Positions 57,820-64,000 of a stretch of 64,000 bases of DNA are shown piece after piece. Both the position numbers and the translations under genes were made by a program. The notes below the pieces were generated by a model, which saw only the letters and a list, made by a program, of their open reading frames with translations, did no database searches and had not been told where the DNA came from. Source of the DNA: Toxonevra muliebris (Eukaryota > Arthropoda > Insecta > Diptera > Pallopteridae); contig OY829326.1 of NCBI GenBank assembly GCA_963691655.1, positions 138,092,998-138,156,997 on the forward strand, in the 5' to 3' direction. The number at the start of each line of letters is the position of its first letter. Position 1 is the first letter of the stretch.

Positions 57820-58365
57820 CCTTGGGAGTCGTCAAGAGAAGCATGTACCTGCACTGTCTTCAACTGGCTAATCGGAGGTGGAAGTCATTAACATCCTGCA
57901 TTACCCCGCGTGCGACATGGCCCTTATATAATGAGGGAAGGTCTCGCGAGTTTTTAACAAGGGATCGTACAGACACTGCTAGGTTAACAGCAGCCTACAC
58001 CGGCCGCACGTTTATAGGTACCCACGCAGAAAAACTGCGGATCCCTTTTAACACCCACTGCAGAAGTTGCGGAAACTTAGAAGAGAAATAAACAATCTCC
58101 CATTTTCTTTGTGAATGTCCAGACTTGGCAAGGACAAGATATACGTAGATTCTTGGGGAAGTATTTCCTCGATAGCTTGTCCGATTGCTCGGAAGTCAAT
58201 CCAAAGAATCTGCTAGGATATCTAAGCTCGACAGGGTGGGTTTAGTAAGAGCGCAACATTAATTTTAGTTCGGTGAGGAAGTGGTTTCAAAAAGGCACTA
58301 TAGAGCTAATTATGGCTCACAGTGGGTCTGCTGTGGGTCAGCTACCTTAAGCAGCCAACCAGTCA
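57820..58365 (+). pseudogene. LINE ORF2 C-terminal fragment and 3' UTR
   Basis: The frame 57822-58091 reads WKSLTSCITPRATWPLYNEG, then RTDTARLTAAYTGRTFIGTH and THCRSCGNLEEK. After one stop it continues as QSPIFFVNVQTW in another frame; in the best frame it reads TISHFLCECPDLARTR. This is the post-RNase H region of jockey/R1-type LINEs with the CX2C...HX4C zinc-knuckle. The stretch GGCTCACAGTGGGTCTGC then AGCTACCTTAAGCAGCCAA (about 58314-58358) looks like the 3' UTR end. 5'-truncated and frameshifted. Confidence 0.7.
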
Positions 58366-58959
58366 TGTCAGTGTCAAAGAAGAATGGCAAAAAGTATATA
58401 GAACGGTAAACTTATATAGATTATTGAAGTGAGGGAACTATCACAAAAATCACTGATGAGGAACCGTAGCGGGTTCCGAAACAATCGTCTGACCTGCTAG
58501 TTCTATGAACTTTTCAGCATTCTTCTGGCATCATTATACATTTAAAGCCTATAGAAAATAGTTATTTTTCTGAGTGAAAAAGTTTTAATAATGAGTAAAA
58601 AAATAATAAGAAAATGAGTGAAAACTAGAATTTCTCGTTGATTTTTTTCATCTAGAAGTTTGAGAGTAGCAACTGTTTTCGGTCCATGAAAAAATACATT
58701 TAACTCTCCTCCATATTTTGCTTTTAGATGACTACTAGCTGGATCTAGCAATTATTTCTGAATTGCAATGAAATCGCACTGAAAATAAGAATTTTGATAA
58801 TAACTTGAACCCAACGCCATCTACCAGGTGCAAAATAAAGCTCGAACCTAAGCTATGGTGTAAACCTTAGCTCGATAACCCTTATAGTTTCGACGACCAC
58901 TCGTTAGAAACAAAACGCACCAACGATAATAGTTTAAATATTCACGACAATTTTAAGGT
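58366..58959. other. Intron sequence, no gene recognised
   Basis: No motif was readable. The minus-strand frame 58542-58751 is not supported. Confidence 0.45.
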
Positions 58960-59715
58960 GTTGTTGTTGTTGTAGCAACGTCAATCTTAGTAATATGTGC
59001 GCATCATTGTCAAATATGTTGATCAGTTAAGTCAAGGCTCAGGAATTGCGGGACGGTTTGTGTCCAGGGGTTGTGTTGAAAACGATAGAGGGCTCAGTTC
59101 GCTGGGATTTGCTGGACATTCGAAAAGAAGTCTAGTGTCGTAAAGGCTGTTATTACAGTTTGAGCAGCTGTTGATGGTTCATCCGTCTATACGCGTCAGG
59201 TAGCTGTTGAGCATAATGAGCTAGGGTACATGTTTTACTCCACGATAGCTGCTTCTCATTGACAGAAATGGAGGGTGAGCGGCCTCCGAGAACATTATCA
59301 GCTTTAGTGAGCTCTTCTTCATGCGCTGCTTTGAGGACTGCTTTGCAGGAGTTAAGGTCGAACGTTGGTATATGCGAGGTCGTGAGGTGGCGAATGCTGT
59401 TTAGGTGCTGTTCAAGTCTCTTGCGGATGTTCAGTGGTAGAGTTGGCAAGTGCAGCAAAAAGTTGTTGGTATGATTCTGTTGGTGATAGGCGATGACGTA
59501 TTGTTTGATAGAAGTGTGAGTTGAAGATGCCACCACAAGCATCTTCACCTCATCGTGCAGGTGGTTCTCGTGTGACATAAAGTGACAACCGGTTATAATG
59601 CGCAGGGCAGCGTTTTGACCTGACTGGAATCCTTGGATTTTGGTTGTGGGAGGCGTAATTTAGAACTGAGCGCCCAATAGCCTTGTAGGTGGTTAGTAAA
59701 GTTTATTTATCCTTC
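58960..59715 (-). pseudogene. LINE ORF2 C-terminal fragment, minus strand
   Basis: On the minus strand, QSGQNAALRIITGCHFMSHE (about 59625-59565) is the post-RT phrase of I/LOA/jockey-type LINEs. The open frame 59578-59153 continues with NIRKRLEQHLNSIRHLTTS, AHYAQQLPDAYRRMNHQQLL and ends soon after. LYDTRLLFECPANPSELSP follows before 3' UTR sequence. A CAACAACAACAACACC run (at 58960-58975 on the minus strand) is likely the simple 3' tail. Everything upstream (endonuclease and RT core) is missing, so it is a 5'-truncated dead copy. Confidence 0.75.
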
Positions 59716-59829
59716 CCCCAGGCGCTACCAGTTAGCGATTTTAAGGACCTATTACCTTCAGAAGTTGCTGTGATCTCGTAGGCTTCAGAATAAAGCATCT
59801 CTACTAACGTTCTTTGATCTAATATTTTC

Positions 59830-60260
59830 TACTTTATGTATATAAAATTGAGTGCAGCACACTGTCTGTTCTTTTAACGTTTTCGGAATCTTAATCCTAT
59901 CTTAACTAAATCGCGTTCGCATATCCATTGGTCTCCGGAGGATGATACAAGTTGAAGAGTTTTGAACAAGCGGCCTTGGCACCTCTCATAGAACTTTAAT
60001 AGTTTTGTAGGAGAATCTCCGGAACCGTGTACAGTACTGAGGTTTGGTATAAGAGCGTTGACTGGCAATTTAATATCACAGGAGAAAGGTAGGTGAGATA
60101 GGAAAATGGGGCCCGGCACGGTACTAATGTCGAATTGTTGAAACGGAGTAACTGAGGAACCATGGCAATTTGATGGCAATGATTGTGTGAAGGCATTATT
60201 TTGGTTGTAGTTAACAAGAAGATTGTGGCTTCTTACGGTCAAGTGGGCGTGACATCTTTT
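59830..60260 (+). mobile_element. Decayed Helitron-related 5' region
   Basis: GGCCTTGGCACCTCTCATAG ... TTTAATAGTTTTGTAGGAGA, CGGAACCGTGTACAGTA and GGTTTGGTATAA parallel GGCGTGGCACCTCCCATACA ... CTAATAGTTTTTTGGATATA, AGAACCATTTATAGCA and AATTTGGTACAA in the Helitron at 54910-55015. It is more diverged and has no recognisable 3' hairpin. The minus-strand frames over it are shadows. Confidence 0.55.
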
Positions 60261-60849
60261 ATACAATTATACGTCAGAAGAACGGATGCTCCCATAAAAA
60301 CGAAACCCATATTTATCATTCATTAATGAGATATGATATCATTACCTAATTAAGAGCTTTCCACCAGACCGTATGTTAAAATTTGTTTAATCTTCGCTGT
60401 GTACATCCGATTTACGATGTTACGATTTTGTACGATTTCAGGCTTCAGAGCCGACCTTTTACCCAAGGTTATCATGAAAGGAGTGTTATGGCTTTTAAGC
60501 CCGCTGTTCAATACTATTCTTGTTGATGCAAGAGTCCTTTCCAGTTACTTAGTAAAACCACAGAGCTTACTTTATAATTTTGCTATACTCTCTTTACCAT
60601 AGAAAGTTTCGAAAATCATTTTTTGTCTAATTTTTTATTTATTTTTATATCTTTTCTATTTGTTCTGGGTGGTTACTTTGTAGTTTGATTCGGAAGAAAA
60701 TTTACTCTAATTCGAACGATTGGTATTCAAGAAAACATTTTCGAATAATATTTGTTCAATGTTCAGATTTCATTTTGTGCCTTTTCGAAGCGAATTTGGC
60801 ATTCGAATAGAACTGCCTTTCGAAGCGAACTACAGAGTAACCCCCCCTG
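60261..60849. other. Intron sequence, no gene recognised
   Basis: No motif was readable. TTCGAA-type words recur at about 60720-60830. Confidence 0.4.
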
Positions 60850-61260
60850 AGCTTTAATTTTCTTAATTTGGTTTAAATTTTTGTTTGAATTTTAAACTGA
60901 GCTTCGATTTGAATTAATTTGAGTTTTCTTTGGTCCGGTTTTGATCTGAATTTTGGAATTATTTTTCGTTTGAATTTTGGTATGATTTTTTGTCTAGGTC
61001 TGACTAGATTTTTAGTTTCGATTTTGATCGATTTTTTTGTATGCTTTAGGAACTGATTTCTGATTTAAAATGAAGTTGAGTTTTGATTTCAATTTTGGTT
61101 TGAGTTTTTGGCTGATTTTTGATCGGATTTTGATTTTGTTTTTAGTTTAATCTTTGTTATGACTTTCAGTGGAATTTTTAGTTTTGGGTCTGGTTCGCTT
61201 TTTAGTTTGGATTTTGGCCTGAATTTTAATCCAAGTTCGGTTTGAATTTTAATCTGGTCT
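60850..61260. repeat. Degenerate T/G-rich repeat
   Basis: About 400 bases of irregular variants of GATTTTGGTTTGAATTTT, TTTTGATCTGAATTTT and AGTTTTGATTT. The strand is strongly T+G rich and poor in C, with no fixed unit length. Non-coding. Confidence 0.75.
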
Positions 61261-62598
61261 AGTCTACTCTACCTTACTCATTCATAATTAATGTCAAAGT
61301 AATTACATTTATACCGATCGTATAACCCCAGTTTATGCTGTTCACTGTAGTACATATAAAAATCAAAAAGATCATTAAATGTGTCACAATCCGATATAAA
61401 AAAAAAACTCTAAATAAAACAGTAATAGCAAAAAAAAAAAAAAAATAATGGACATATACCTCATATAAAATGAAAATGATTTTGCTACACAAAACAAACA
61501 GAAAAAAAAAGTAACTTCAATTAAATAAACATTCTGCAAACTTAAAATGAAGTTAACGATTCAAATGAAAAACGCACTTGAAGTGTCAAAAATTCAATAA
61601 ACTTTATGTGTGCTCATGCATATTCATCACTATAAAATCGTAATCTATATTTGTGTACATACTTTTTGCTGTTGTTGATTGTTGTTAAACACACAAAAGA
61701 AACACCATCAAGATCACACACAACTGACAAAGATCATTACACTTAACAGTTCATAACGTTGGACCGAACCGAACCGAGCTCTTTATAATACTTGCGCACC
61801 CTTTACATCAAGTACATACGAGTTTTTTTGTTGCCGTTTTTGTTGTATTAGTTTTAAAAATATCTATGTACCGACTATGTACATATTAAATGATATGATC
61901 GTGATCATGCAAGATCACCATCAACTTACATACAATGCCTGATTAAACGAACCATCCATGCACACAGAAGCAAGTAAACCAACCAACTTTAAACAGTAGC
62001 AAAACAAAGCAAGGTTAGATTATGTATATGGATGAAAATATGTTTGTCTACATGTACATATGTATGTGTGTATGTGTAACATAATTGCAAGATCACTTGA
62101 TTGCACACACAAGAGTGTGATCTCTTGCATGCTTTAGGAGATATAACGAACGTATAAATCTAGTGCAATTTATAAAAAAGAAACCTCCATTCAAGTGTTG
62201 TGTGTATGTGTGTGCAAAAAGATCAAAGTTGTATACTTTAAACATCTGTCGCCTGTTGTGTGTTTTTTTTTTCTTTTTTGTTAATTTTATTTTTTGTTGA
62301 CATGCTCAAAAAAAATGTTGTCATGTTGATGTCAAGATCAAATTCCAAAAACAAAAAAAAAACACATCTAGTCTCTGCAATGAAATTTAAGTAATTTACG
62401 CATACAAACAGCGAGGGTGTAAAAGGCCTTGATTTATGATCTTATACACACACATGCTTTATACTCTTTCCAATCCAATCCACTTCCGTCCAGTCTAATC
62501 TATTTATTTTTATTGAACTTAATTAAAAGTATTTTATTTAATTTTTATATTTTTCAACATTTTAATTCTTTTCTCTTTTCGTTTTTATATTATTACAG
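61261..62598. other. 3' end of the 37.5-kb intron with AAGATCA cluster and acceptor
   Basis: There is no gene. AAGATCA or its neighbours recur at about 61709, 61729, 61911, 62089, 62220 and 62334. A TATGTGTG microsatellite lies near 62061 and 62200. The intron ends in TTCTTTTCTCTTTTCGTTTT then TATATTATTACAG (62598), a good acceptor for exon B. Confidence 0.6.
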
Positions 62599-62772
62599 CC
62601 AAATGAATCTGGTTTTGTGCTACTCGGTGATCTCTCATTGGAAACTTCAACTGATACGGATTATGATGATTTCTCTATGTGTCCGCCATCACCCTGTGAT
62701 GTTGAATTTGAAAATGCTAATATTGTGATTGATGGAAAGTCAAGTATTCGACAGAAATCCAAAGAAGCAACG
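62599..62772 (+). CDS. Next coding exon of the same host gene (exon B)
   Basis: This 174-base, 58-codon exon lies between a TTATTACAG acceptor and an ACG/GTTAGT donor. Both boundaries are phase 0, so it joins in frame to exon A (RRKRELPK + PNESGFVLLGDLSLETST). The rest reads DTDYDDFSMCPPSPCDVEFE, then NANIVIDGKSSIRQKSKEAT. It is rich in Asp, Glu, Ser and Pro and has none of the homopolymer runs of exon A, which suggests a constrained acidic linear segment. The reading frame stays open only to 62817 if the donor is ignored. The intervening intron is about 37.5 kb. Exon B is inferred from splice consensus, matching phase and protein-like composition. No transcript evidence is available here. 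Confidence 0.85.
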
Positions 62773-64000
62773 GTTAGTATTAAATCATTTATCATAATGA
62801 TCATTAAACTGTCAAAGTGACATAAACAATAAAAAAAAAACAAAACTCTAAACAGCATGAAAGACATAATTGTTGTACCATATCATTCGGTTCAGAGGTA
62901 AAACTTATTAAGTAACATATTTGAAAAATTGAAAAAATTTTAATTTTGTGTCTAAATTTTGTATTGAAGCAGCGCACTGTAGTGATTTGATCTCATACAA
63001 CGACGAGGCAAAATTAAACGGAGGAGCGCTCTGATTTCGATGAAATTTTGTATGCTAATAAAAGAAATGGGTCGCTCAAATCTAAAATTAGTTTTAATTA
63101 ACCTATTTTGATGTCATCTCAAACTAAGCTTAAAGTTATAATTTTCGTCATATTTAGCAAGCTATAGTAGAAGTATGAGCAGTTGGATCTACAAGAAACT
63201 AACTTTATTTAGTTATGTTGATACTAGACTTTTAGAAAAGTTAAATAATTTTTACTGGAATCCTGTAAAGTTGGAATAAAAATGATATTAATGAATGTAA
63301 CTTTTGACTTTTTACACTTTCATTCATTTTTCACAATGATTGCATACTTTTAGGGTTAACAAAATAATTTTCATTCCAATTTCTCTTGAAAAAATGTGTT
63401 CAGACTTATTTTTAAATTGAATTATTTCAATGAGAACTGAAATTAGCGAAACTTTTTTGCCATATTCCGATAAAGGAAGATGCCTTCTGAAATTTACAAA
63501 AAATCCTGAAACATATTTTCACATATTTTATAAATTTGCTCTCCCGAAATTCGTCAATTTTCAGTTTTCGTATTTTCGAAAATTCTTAACATTGGAAACA
63601 ATGCAAAACTTTTAGCTTCTCTCAAATCTTGATTGAAAAATAACATCAAAAATGTTCTTGATAAATTGCCAATACAGAATTGAAATTTTCAGCAGGATAT
63701 CATTAAAAACTTATTTTTCAATCGAAAAATTCAGCATTTTCGTTAAAAATATTTACTTTGAGTTGCTCTCTTGCAACCACACAAAGTTAAACAATTTCTA
63801 TTGGAATCCTTTAATGTTGGAATAAAGGTGATATTAATGAATGCAACTTCTGAATTTTTACACTTTTAGTCATAAGTTAAGAAAAAAAAAGTTTAATTCC
63901 AATTTTAGTTGAAAAAAATCATGTTCAGATCTATTTTTAAATTGAATTATTTCCCAAAAGCGGAAGAAAGCGGAGGGCATTTCGATAAAGAAAGATGCCT
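62773..64000. other. Start of the next intron
   Basis: It opens with GTTAGTATT. No further coding exon was recognised before the window edge. The frame 63430-63615 lies within a duplicated segment and is not supported. Confidence 0.6.
63240..64000. repeat. Diverged tandem duplication, ~545-base period, running off the window
   Basis: GTTAAATAATTTTTACTGGA ... AATCCTGTAAAGTTGGAATA ... GATATTAATGAATGTAACTT (from 63239) is repeated as GTTAAACAATTTCTATTGGA ... GATATTAATGAATGCAACTT (from 63786). Both go on through ATTTTTAAATTGAATTATTT to GATAAAGGAAGATGCCT or GATAAAGAAAGATGCCT. The second unit reaches the window end. Confidence 0.75.

Overview
This window looks like the inside of one large, intron-rich gene of a higher fly (Diptera). 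It is AT-rich and full of poly(T), poly(A) and short microsatellites. It holds one very long opa-type exon (CAG/CAA/GCT repeats encoding Gln, Ala, Thr, Ser and His runs) and many insect transposable elements. A tRNA-derived SINE and several LINE 3' ends resemble repeats I remember from tephritid fruit flies, so Tephritidae is the best guess; this is recollection, not a search. Nothing is prokaryotic.

Host gene: only two coding exons can be supported, both on the plus strand. Exon A (20529-25129) has a pyrimidine-rich acceptor and a consensus GTGAGT donor. It carries 1533 complete codons plus two bases of a split codon. Exon B (62599-62772) is 58 codons with phase 0 at both ends. They join in frame across a 37.5 kb intron (25130-62598). 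At least 20.5 kb of intron precedes exon A and at least 1.2 kb follows exon B. Both ends of the gene lie outside the window. I could not identify the protein with confidence. It is a long, mostly disordered Ser/Thr/Gln/Asn-rich protein with a few short, complex islands that look conserved.

Upstream intron, in order: a foldback-like element with ~10-bp internal repeats (1716-3279); Helitron-type remnants (~5095-5560); a near full-length DD37E mariner-like transposon with TIRs and TA duplication (6271-7569); a Tc1-like element (8292-10231) containing a 5'-truncated LINE fragment; a second truncated Tc1 copy (14325-15050); a member of a ~370-bp dispersed repeat family (15500-15870); a second DD37E fragment (16010-16310); a G-quadruplex-type motif (18325-18345); and SINE/LINE 3' fragments (19790-19900).

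Large intron, in order: a LINE with an uninterrupted endonuclease-RT ORF (25731-28538, tail to 28817); a 200-base gap (29542-29741) touching a long-inverted-repeat element (to 31502) with a small TIR element nested in it; several MITE-like elements (33183-33657, 48559-48841, 49061-50088); an inverted repeat (39889-40328); three more copies of the dispersed repeat; transposase and jockey-like RT fragments; a SINE (51345-51634); a Helitron with both termini (54781-56426); further LINE 3' ends (57820-58360, 58960-59715); and degenerate T-rich repeats. The window ends in a diverged tandem duplication with ~545 bp spacing.

The mobile elements are not a cooperating system. They are layered insertions in introns. 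The most notable items are the asymmetric foldback-like element with its second copy, the intact intronic LINE ORF, and the long-inverted-repeat element at the assembly gap.
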